Source: Stutzerimonas urumqiensis (GTDB lineage Bacteria; Pseudomonadota; Gammaproteobacteria; Pseudomonadales; Pseudomonadaceae). Taken from it: DNA of 64,000 nt. Both the position numbers and the translations under genes were made by a program. How positions within the stretch are numbered: the first letter of the stretch is position 1; each line of letters opens with the position of its first letter. The notes beneath the pieces were generated by a model. It was not told the origin of the DNA, ran no database searches, and saw nothing but the letters and a program-made list of their open reading frames with translations. Shown here one piece after another: positions 57,778-64,000 of the stretch. The stretch covers positions 1 to 64,000 of the forward strand of contig NZ_RBZQ01000003.1 in assembly GCF_003640395.1 (NCBI RefSeq). The letters are read 5' to 3'.

Positions 57778-58541
57778 TGTTCGCTGTAGTTCCAGAGCAG
57801 TCCGCCGTCGACCACCAGGGTCGCGCCGGTGATGTAGTCGGCTTCGTTGGAAGCCAGAAAGGCCACGGCGCCGGCGACGTCGCGCGGCTGGCCGAGACGC
57901 CCGGCCGGGATCTGACCCAGCAGCGCGGTGAGCTTTTCGGGCTGCTGCATCAGGGTCCGGTTGATCGGCGTCTCGATGGCACCGGGCGCGACGTTGTTGA
58001 CGGTGATCCCGAGCGGCGCGAGTTCCAGCGCCAGGTTGCGCATCAGCATCTTCATGCCGCCCTTGCTGGCGCAATAGCTGGTGAAGTTGGGAAACGGCAG
58101 TTGCTCGTGCACCGAACTGTTGTTGATCACCCGCCCGCCCTGGCCGACCTCGCGGCGATGCCGGGCAAAAGCCTGGGTGGCGAAGAAGGCGCCCTTGAGG
58201 TTCACCTGCATGACGAGGTCGTAGTCGGCTTCCTCGACGTCGAGAAAGGCGGCGTGGCGCTGGACGCCGGCGTTGTTGACGAGGATGTCGAGCCGCCCCA
58301 TGCGGGCGACGCCTTCGGCCACCAGGCGGCGGCAGTCGTCGACGCGCGAAACATCGGCGGCGATGTAGCAGGCGCGGCGGCCGGTGGCCAGCACCGCCTC
58401 GAGCGCCGCGCGCCCCTGCTCGTCTTCCTCGCGCGCGTTGAGCACGACATCCGCGCCCTCCTCGGCCAGACGCAGCGCGATGCCGCGCCCGATGCCCTGG
58501 GAACTGCCGGTGACCAGCGCCACCCGGTTCTGCAATTTCAT
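57774..58541 (-). CDS. SDR oxidoreductase, glucose 1-dehydrogenase-like
   Basis: 255-residue classical short-chain dehydrogenase: TGSSQGIG (11-18), NNAG, catalytic Ser in NNSSVHEQ, YxxxK as YCASK, and PGAIETPI. It resembles NAD(P) glucose 1-dehydrogenases. Coupling to trehalase suggests it oxidises the released glucose to gluconolactone, which is an inference. Confidence 0.88.
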   Translation of the reverse strand: MKLQNRVALVTGSSQGIGRGIALRLAEEGADVVLNAREEDEQGRAALEAVLATGRRACYIAADVSRVDDCRRLVAEGVARMGRLDILVNNAGVQRHAAFLDVEEADYDLVMQVNLKGAFFATQAFARHRREVGQGGRVINNSSVHEQLPFPNFTSYCASKGGMKMLMRNLALELAPLGITVNNVAPGAIETPINRTLMQQPEKLTALLGQIPAGRLGQPRDVAGAVAFLASNEADYITGATLVVDGGLLWNYSEQ

Positions 58542-58616
58542 CGTCGGCTCCTTCGTCTGGGTGTTCGTCTGCGGTCCTTCATCAGACGGAGTCGCTCCGG
58601 CACCGTTCCCCAGCGT

Positions 58617-59711
58617 TCAGGCATCGGCCTCGCTGCGCCGCGCGGCCTCGCGCTCGAGCAGCAGCCGCTTGCGCTCGATACCCCAGCGATAGCCCGACAA
58701 GGCACCGTCATGGCGAACCACCCGGTGACAGGGCACCGCCACTGCCAGCCGGTTGGCCCCGCAGGCCTGGGCCACGGCACGCACGGCCTTCGGCGCGCCG
58801 ATGCGGTTGGCGATCTCGGTGTAACTGACGGTCTGTCCCGCCGGGATCTCGCGCAGCGCCTGCCAGACGCGCTCCTGGAAGGCCGTGCCGCGCAGGTCCA
58901 GCGGCAGCGCCAGGCCGATCTCCGGCGCCTCGACGAAGCCGACCACCTGCGCCACACGCTGCTCGAACGCGGCATCGCCGCCGACCAGCTCGGCCCGCGG
59001 GAAACGGTCCTGCAAGTCGCGCAGCAACAGTTCCGGGTCATCGCCAAGGAGGATGGCGCAGACGCCGCGCTCGCTTTCGGCGACGACGATCGCACCCAGC
59101 GCACATTGCGCCGCGGCAAAGCGGATGGACTGCCGCGCGCCGCCGCTGCGGTAGTCGGCCGGGGACATGCCGAGCAGGCCGTCGGCCGCTTCGTAGAGCC
59201 GGCTGCTGGAGCCGAAGCCGGCCGCGTACAGCGCGTCGGTCACCGACGGCGCGCTCGCCAGCCCGTCGCGCAGGCGCCGTGCCCGGTGCGCCGCGGCGTA
59301 GGCACGCGGGGTCAGGCCGGTCACGGTCTTGAACAGGCGATGGAAGTGGTACGGGCTCAGGTTGGCCTCGCGGGCCAGCGCCGGCAGGCCCGGCAGGCGC
59401 TCGCTGGCCTCGATCAACCGGCAGGCCCGCGCCACCGCCTCGGCCTGCGCGGCTTCACGCTGGGCCGGCGCGGCGCGCTTGCCAGGCCGGTAACCCGCGG
59501 CCTCGGCCGCCTCGGCACAGGCGAAGAACTCGACGTTTTCCGGGCGGGGCAGGCGTGTTGCCGTGCCGGGTCGAGCGTAGAGCCCGGTCGATTTGACGGC
59601 ATAGACGAAGGCGTCCTGGTGGCGCGGATCGCGGCTGATCAAGGCCTGCCAGCGCGGGTCGGCCTCGACCGGATGGGACGCGACGGTCGCGGCGGAACGG
59701 CTTTCTTTCAT
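58617..59711 (-). CDS. ada: Ada-like regulator/O6-alkylguanine transferase without the zinc cysteines
   Basis: 364 residues in Ada order: N-terminal Ada zinc-type domain (~20-85), AraC helix-turn-helix (~95-185), and C-terminal methyltransferase with acceptor C328 (AVPCHRVV). In E. coli the first domain uses C38, C42, C69 and C72; here those sites read A46, T50, G77 and A80. It cannot bind zinc or accept methyl from phosphotriesters in the known way. The alkylguanine repair domain looks intact. The surrounding AAV.. residues (FVYAVKSTGLY, ENVEFF) are still recognisable. Confidence 0.9.
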   Translation of the reverse strand: MKESRSAATVASHPVEADPRWQALISRDPRHQDAFVYAVKSTGLYARPGTATRLPRPENVEFFACAEAAEAAGYRPGKRAAPAQREAAQAEAVARACRLIEASERLPGLPALAREANLSPYHFHRLFKTVTGLTPRAYAAAHRARRLRDGLASAPSVTDALYAAGFGSSSRLYEAADGLLGMSPADYRSGGARQSIRFAAAQCALGAIVVAESERGVCAILLGDDPELLLRDLQDRFPRAELVGGDAAFEQRVAQVVGFVEAPEIGLALPLDLRGTAFQERVWQALREIPAGQTVSYTEIANRIGAPKAVRAVAQACGANRLAVAVPCHRVVRHDGALSGYRWGIERKRLLLEREAARRSEADA

Positions 59712-59793
59712 GGGGCGGTCTCTCCATCTGCTGGAGCGAGCATGGCCGATCGACGGGGGCGCTGCACTCCGACTCTTGCGCGGCGAATGCCGG

Positions 59794-60699
59794 TCATGTC
59801 GCCGTCCAGCCGCTCGCCGGCAGTCGCTCGCCGAGAAAGTCCAGCAGGCAGGCGATGCGCGAGGCCAGCGTCGTGTTGCGGTAGTACACCGCGTGGATCG
59901 GCTGGCGTTCTTCGCGCGTGTGCTCGGCCAACACCTGCACCAGCGCGCCCGCTTCGCGATCGGCGCAGGTCATGAAGTCCGACAGGCAGACGATGCCGGC
60001 GCCGGCCAGCGCCAGTTGCCGCAGGGTCTCGCCGCTGGAGGCCATCAGCGTCGGGGCGATCGTCCAGCTGTCGCCGAAGGCATGGCGCAACGGCCAGCGG
60101 TTGAGGTGCTCCGGCTGGCTGAAGCCGAGCAGGCTGTGCCCGGCGAGCGACTCGACGGTCGCCGGGGCGCCGTGCCGCGCGAGGTAGTCAGGGCTGGCCA
60201 GCACCCGCACCCGGCTGCTCGCCAGCGCCCGCGCGTGCAAGCTGGAATCCTGCAGGTTGCCGATTCGCAGGGCCACGTCGGTGCGCTGTTCGATCAGGTC
60301 GATGATGCGATCGCTGCTGTGCAGTTCGAGCTGGATGTCGGGGTAGCGCGCCCGGAAGTCCGCGACCAGCGGGACGACCACATGCAGCATGAACGGCGAG
60401 GCGGCATCGACCCGCAGGCGTCCGGCCGGCCGCTCGCGCCGCACGGCCATCAGCTCCTCGGCTTCCTCCACCGACGCCAGGATGCGGCGCGCCTGTGCCA
60501 GGAAGACCGCGCCCTCCTCGGTCAGCTCCAGGCGCCGGGTGGTGCGCCGGATCAGCGTCACGCCGAGCTTGCGCTCGAGCCGCCCGAGCGCCCGGCTGAT
60601 GCCCGAGGTGGTCTGGCCCGCCTGCTCGGCCGCCGCGCTGATCGAGCCGGCGTCGATCACCCGGGTCAGCGCCTGGAGCTCATCGAGTGTGGTTTGCAT
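59794..60699 (-). CDS. LysR family transcription regulator
   Basis: 301 residues. The N-terminal winged helix (~3-62, with SISAAAEQAGQTTSGISRAL) is followed by a substrate-binding domain (~90-295). AGGAG lies before the ATG. It is divergent from the MFS exporter gene, so it probably controls it and itself through the palindrome between them. The ligand is unknown. Confidence 0.93.
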   Translation of the reverse strand: MQTTLDELQALTRVIDAGSISAAAEQAGQTTSGISRALGRLERKLGVTLIRRTTRRLELTEEGAVFLAQARRILASVEEAEELMAVRRERPAGRLRVDAASPFMLHVVVPLVADFRARYPDIQLELHSSDRIIDLIEQRTDVALRIGNLQDSSLHARALASSRVRVLASPDYLARHGAPATVESLAGHSLLGFSQPEHLNRWPLRHAFGDSWTIAPTLMASSGETLRQLALAGAGIVCLSDFMTCADREAGALVQVLAEHTREERQPIHAVYYRNTTLASRIACLLDFLGERLPASGWTAT

Positions 60700-60722
60700 G
60701 GGCGGCTCCTCATGGGCGTTTG

Positions 60723-60737
60723 TTGACTTCCAGTCAA
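60723..60737. promoter_or_regulatory. LysR-type operator palindrome
   Basis: TTGACT-TCC-AGTCAA is a perfect 6+6 palindrome in the LysR/MFS divergent gap, and it contains the T-N11-A core of LysR boxes (60724 to 60736). It lies 24 bp upstream of the LysR gene and 82 bp upstream of the MFS gene. Confidence 0.6.
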
Positions 60738-60818
60738 GGATGATTGGCCGATGACCGGGTTTTTCCGCACGAGTCTGGCGCCGACACTGCGCGCCATCAA
60801 CCCATGCGGAGACACACC

Positions 60819-62018
60819 ATGCCCCTCGCCCTGCTGGCGCTCACCTTGAGCGCCTTCGCCATCGGCACGACGGAGTTCGTCATCGTCGGCCTGATCCCCA
60901 CCATCGCCGCCGACCTCGGCGTCAGCCTGCCCTCGGCGGGCCTGCTGGTCAGCCTCTACGCGCTGGGCGTCGCGGTCGGCGCGCCGCTGCTCACCGCGCT
61001 CACCGGACGCCTGCCACGCAAGACGCTGCTGCTCGGGCTGATGGTGCTGTTCACCCTGGGCAACCTGCTGGCCTGGCAGGCACCGAGCTACGGCTCGCTG
61101 ATCCTCGCGCGCATCGTCACCGGCCTCGCGCATGGCGTGTTCTTCTCGATCGGCTCGACGATCGCCACCGGCCTGGTGAGCAAGGACAAGGCGGCCGGCG
61201 CCATCGCGACGATGTTCACCGGGCTGACCGTCGCGCTGGTGACCGGCGTGCCGCTGGGCACCTTCATCGGCCAGCATTTTGGCTGGCGTGAAACCTTCCT
61301 GCTCGTCTCGGGGCTCGGCGTGCTGGCGTTCATCGGCAGCCTGCTGTTCGTGCCCGGCACCCTTCGCCACAGCCCGCCGGCGTCGGTGCTGCGGCAATTG
61401 GCGGTGCTCAAGTCGCCGCGTCTGTTGCTGGTCTATGCGATGACCGCGATCGGCTACGGCGGCAGCTTCACCGCCTTCACCTTTCTCGCGCCCATCCTGC
61501 AGGACGTCACCGGCCTGCCCGCTGGCGCAGTGAGCCTGGTGCTGCTGGTCTACGGCGTGTCGGTGGCGGTGGGCAATCTCTGGGGCGGCAAGCTGGCCGA
61601 CCGGCGCGGGCCGATCCCGGCGCTGCTGCTGATCTTCAGCCTGCTCGCCGCGGTGCTGCTGGCGTTCACCTTCACCGCGGCAACGCCCTGGCTGGCGGTC
61701 GTCACGGTGCTGCTGTGGGGCGCCGTCGCCTTCGGCAACGTGCCCGGTTTGCAGCTGTATGTAGTGCGCCAGGCCGAACACCATGCGCCGCATGCGGTCG
61801 ATGTGGCGTCAGGGCTGAACATCGCCGCCTTCAACCTCGGCATCGCCGGAGGCGCCTGGCTGGGCGGGCACATCGTGGCATCGCTCGGCCTCGTCCATAC
61901 CGCCTGGATCGGCGCGCTGGTGGTGCTGGGCGCCGTGGCGCTGACCGCCTGGAGCGGCCGGCTCGACCGGCAGGATGCCGCCCCTGCCCCGCTCGGCAGC
62001 GCGCCCGCCTGCCCCTGA
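60819..62018 (+). CDS. MFS transporter, AraJ/YdhP-like (DHA1)
   Basis: 399 residues with 12 predicted helices and the DHA1 signature near the start (ALTLSAFAIGTTEFVIVGLI). GTGLAHG and GVPLGTFIGQ motifs are typical of arabinose/drug exporters of this branch. ATG 60819 has GGAG 7 bp upstream; an earlier ATG at 60804 is less well placed. An aldo-keto reductase gene follows after 37 bp. Confidence 0.92.
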   Translation: MPLALLALTLSAFAIGTTEFVIVGLIPTIAADLGVSLPSAGLLVSLYALGVAVGAPLLTALTGRLPRKTLLLGLMVLFTLGNLLAWQAPSYGSLILARIVTGLAHGVFFSIGSTIATGLVSKDKAAGAIATMFTGLTVALVTGVPLGTFIGQHFGWRETFLLVSGLGVLAFIGSLLFVPGTLRHSPPASVLRQLAVLKSPRLLLVYAMTAIGYGGSFTAFTFLAPILQDVTGLPAGAVSLVLLVYGVSVAVGNLWGGKLADRRGPIPALLLIFSLLAAVLLAFTFTAATPWLAVVTVLLWGAVAFGNVPGLQLYVVRQAEHHAPHAVDVASGLNIAAFNLGIAGGAWLGGHIVASLGLVHTAWIGALVVLGAVALTAWSGRLDRQDAAPAPLGSAPACP

Positions 62019-62055
62019 ACAGACCTCTGAACCCAACACCACAGGAGACACCTGA

Positions 62056-62856
62056 ATGAGCATTCCCGCCTTCGGCCTCGGCACCTTTCGCCTGAAAGAC
62101 CAGCAGGTCATCGACTCGGTCCGCACCGGCCTCGAGCTTGGCTACCGGCACATCGACACCGCGCAGATCTACGGCAACGAGGCCGAGGTCGGCCAGGCCA
62201 TCGCCGAGAGCGGCGTGCCGCGCAGCGAGCTGTTCATCACCACCAAGATCTGGACCGACAACCTCGGCCAGGACCGCCTGCGCGCCAGCCTGGAAGAAAG
62301 CCTGGAGAAGCTGCGTGTCGACCGGGTCGACCTCACGCTCATCCACTGGCCATCACCGAAGGATGCGCTGGCGGTCGCCGACTACCTCGGCCGTCTGCTG
62401 GAGGCCAAGGAGCAAGGGCTGACCCGGCTGATCGGCGTCTCCAACTTCACCGTCGCGCACATGCGGCAGGCCATCGCGGCGGTCGGTGCCGAGCACATCG
62501 CGACCAATCAGGTCGAGATTCACCCCTTCCTGCAAAACCGCACGGTGGCCGACTTCGCCCACCGGCACGGCATCCACCTCACCGCCTACATGCCGCTGGC
62601 CTACGGCAAGGTGATGCAGGAGCCGGTGTTGCAGCGCATCGCCGACACGCACGACGCCAGCCCGGCACAGGTGTCGCTCGCCTGGCTGCTGCAACAGGGC
62701 TACGCGGTGATTCCGTCCTCGACGCGGCGCGAGCACCTGGAAAGCAACCTGGCGGCGCAGCGCCTCACGCTCAGCGAGCAGGAGATGGCCGACATCGCCA
62801 CGCTCGACCGCGGCGAACGCCTGGCCAATCCGGGCTTCGCTCCGCAGTGGGATTGA
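62056..62856 (+). CDS. dkgB: Aldo-keto reductase (2,5-diketogluconate reductase B-like)
   Basis: 266-residue TIM-barrel AKR with the tetrad visible as D34 ([11 protein letters not shown]), Y39, K64 (TTKIW) and H97 (LIHWP). It reduces aldehydes and methylglyoxal with NADPH; DkgB is the closest relative I recognise. It follows the MFS gene in the same direction and ends 1 bp before the convergent emfourin gene. Confidence 0.92.
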   Translation: MSIPAFGLGTFRLKDQQVIDSVRTGLELGYRHIDTAQIYGNEAEVGQAIAESGVPRSELFITTKIWTDNLGQDRLRASLEESLEKLRVDRVDLTLIHWPSPKDALAVADYLGRLLEAKEQGLTRLIGVSNFTVAHMRQAIAAVGAEHIATNQVEIHPFLQNRTVADFAHRHGIHLTAYMPLAYGKVMQEPVLQRIADTHDASPAQVSLAWLLQQGYAVIPSSTRREHLESNLAAQRLTLSEQEMADIATLDRGERLANPGFAPQWD

Positions 62857-62857
62857 G

Positions 62858-63190
62858 CTAGCGCTCGCCCGGCCCGCACTGCCACAGCTCGACGAGTTCG
62901 CCGGGCGCCGCCTGTTCGGGCACGGTGAGAATCCACTCACTGGCCCGTCCGGCGTCGTGGTAACGCAACTCCACCTGGAAGAAGCGCTGGTCGGCGCCGC
63001 CCACCGCGCGCTCGGCGACCGGCAGGCAGCGCTCGAGCACCGAGCAGACCTGCCCACGCTGGCGTTCGTCGCAAGCGCTGAAATCGATCTCGCGCGGCGC
63101 AGCCAGATGCGGCAGCGCGGCGAAACCGCCCTGCCGCGACAGCCGCACCACGGTGTCCGGCCCCAGCGCCGGCAGTGTCTTGCCACTCAT
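62858..63190 (-). CDS. Emfourin-like M4 protease inhibitor
   Basis: 110 residues. It has the small emfourin-type pattern (VVRLSRQGGFAALP, CSVLERCLPVAE, FFQVELRYHD, WILTVPE). The ATG overlaps the stop of the M4 metalloprotease gene by 4 bp (ATGA), the same pairing as protealysin and emfourin in Serratia. It has no signal peptide, so the two proteins may meet inside the cell. Confidence 0.85.
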   Translation of the reverse strand: MSGKTLPALGPDTVVRLSRQGGFAALPHLAAPREIDFSACDERQRGQVCSVLERCLPVAERAVGGADQRFFQVELRYHDAGRASEWILTVPEQAAPGELVELWQCGPGER

Positions 63191-64000
63191 GACGTCACCT
63201 CCACACCCACCTCCGCCCAGGCCTGCGTCACCGCCCGCGCCTCGGCCGAACCCGCGCCAAAACGCCCCTGCGCCTGGCGGACCGTCAACGCGGCAAAGGC
63301 CGCGAAGTCGGCATCGTTCGCCAGCCGGCGGTCGAGCAGCGTGTCGTACCAGATGCGCCCGGCGCGCTCCCACGCCGGCCCACCGATGGCCATGGCCGCG
63401 AGGTAAAAGGCCCGATTCGGAATGCCGGAATTCAGATGCACGCCGCCATTGTCGTCACGGGTGACGATGAAGTCGCGCATGTGCGCCGGCTGCGGGTCCT
63501 TGCCCAGCAACGGATCGTCGTAGGCGGTGCCGGGCTCGGCCATTGAGCGCAGCGCCCGACCCTGGACGCGCTCGGTGAGCAGCTCGGCGCCCACCAGCCA
63601 ATCGGCCTCGTCGGCGCGCTGGCCGAGCCGGTATTGCTTGGTCAGCACGCCGAACACGTCGGACAGCGATTCGTTGAGCGCGCCGGACTGGTTGACGTAG
63701 ACCAGCGCCGCTTCGCTCTCGATGACCCCGTGGGTCAGCTCGTGGGCGACCACGTCGAGCGAGCGGGTGAAGCGCTGGAAGATTTCCCCGTCGCCGTCAC
63801 CGAAGACCATCTGCTCGCCGTTCCAGAAGGCGTTTTCGTACTCCTGGCCGTAGTGCACGGTGCCGATGAGCGGGAAGCTGCGGCCGTCGATCGAGTCCCG
63901 GCCGTAGACCTCCCAGAACAGGGCGTAGGTCGCACCCAGCGCCTCGTAGGCTTCATCGACAGCCGCATCCCCGCTCGGCCCTTGCCCTTCGCTGCGGCGC
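63187..64000 (-). CDS. M4 family metalloprotease (protealysin-like), 5' end beyond window
   Basis: The C-terminal 270 residues are present. The zinc motif HELTH (with VVAHELTHGVIE) and the third ligand glutamate in NESLSDVFG are visible, and a later NSGIPNRAFYLAAMAIGG segment is family-typical. The N-terminus, including any signal or propeptide, lies past 64000. The stop overlaps the emfourin-like start. Protealysins are small M4 enzymes secreted without a classical signal and made with a short propeptide. Confidence 0.9.
   Translation of the reverse strand, partial: RRSEGQGPSGDAAVDEAYEALGATYALFWEVYGRDSIDGRSFPLIGTVHYGQEYENAFWNGEQMVFGDGDGEIFQRFTRSLDVVAHELTHGVIESEAALVYVNQSGALNESLSDVFGVLTKQYRLGQRADEADWLVGAELLTERVQGRALRSMAEPGTAYDDPLLGKDPQPAHMRDFIVTRDDNGGVHLNSGIPNRAFYLAAMAIGGPAWERAGRIWYDTLLDRRLANDADFAAFAALTVRQAQGRFGAGSAEARAVTQAWAEVGVEVTS

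Overview
The window reads as a chromosomal segment of a high-GC gammaproteobacterium of the Pseudomonas lineage. From about 150 to 42,900 the gene order is the one I know from Pseudomonas chromosomes: tyrS, M23 peptidase, anmK, erpA, bactofilin, argC, hemJ, coq7, speD, vfr, trpCDGE, gph, rpe, murU-amgK, lptD-surA-pdxA-ksgA-apaG-apaH-glpE, prkA-yeaH-spoVR, cca, folK-folB, plsY, tsaD, rpsU-dnaG-rpoD and a tRNA. Vfr, RpoD and S21 look Pseudomonas-like throughout. A stutzeri-group (Stutzerimonas) assignment is plausible but is an inference only.

Layout. 1-126 holds rRNA-type promoters firing leftward out of the window. 153-11,638 carries translation, Fe-S delivery, arginine, heme, ubiquinone and polyamine genes. 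11,845-16,602 has vfr and the trp genes, with a Trp-codon leader peptide before trpE. 16,709-21,666 has gph-rpe and the MurU/AmgK peptidoglycan recycling bypass. 21,794-29,300 is the lptD-to-glpE run of overlapping genes, covering LPS export, outer-membrane folding, PLP synthesis, rRNA methylation and Ap4A hydrolysis. 29,583-34,430 is the PrkA kinase/YeaH/SpoVR stress locus. 34,484-42,679 has tRNA CCA addition, folate, phospholipid and t6A genes, then the rpsU-dnaG-rpoD operon ending in a long perfect terminator. A tRNA with a CAU anticodon follows and looks like the lysidine-modified Ile2 tRNA.

From 42,982 on the content is accessory and richer in GC. A TSUP permease is followed by a tight four-gene signalling operon: a 1167-residue hybrid kinase with three receivers, CheR, a stand-alone CheB esterase, and a receiver-kinase. 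No CheA, CheW or chemoreceptor gene is nearby. Then come a Pmp3-type peptide, a DctPQM TRAP transporter, a frameshifted phzF-like gene, an MBL-fold hydrolase, an LEA-type lipoprotein, an SDR-trehalase pair, an Ada protein lacking all four zinc cysteines, a LysR/MFS divergent pair, an aldo-keto reductase, and an M4 metalloprotease overlapping an emfourin-type inhibitor gene. The protease runs off the right edge.

Most informative oddities: the CTG-only start of pdxA, the trpE leader peptide, the HD-less Cca and the hairpin over its ribosome binding site, the cysteine-less Ada sensor domain, the four-gene signalling operon, and the direct trpE-trpG junction where P. aeruginosa carries its pyocin cluster. 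I see no insertion sequence, prophage, CRISPR array or integrase. Similarity statements come from remembered family features; no search was run.
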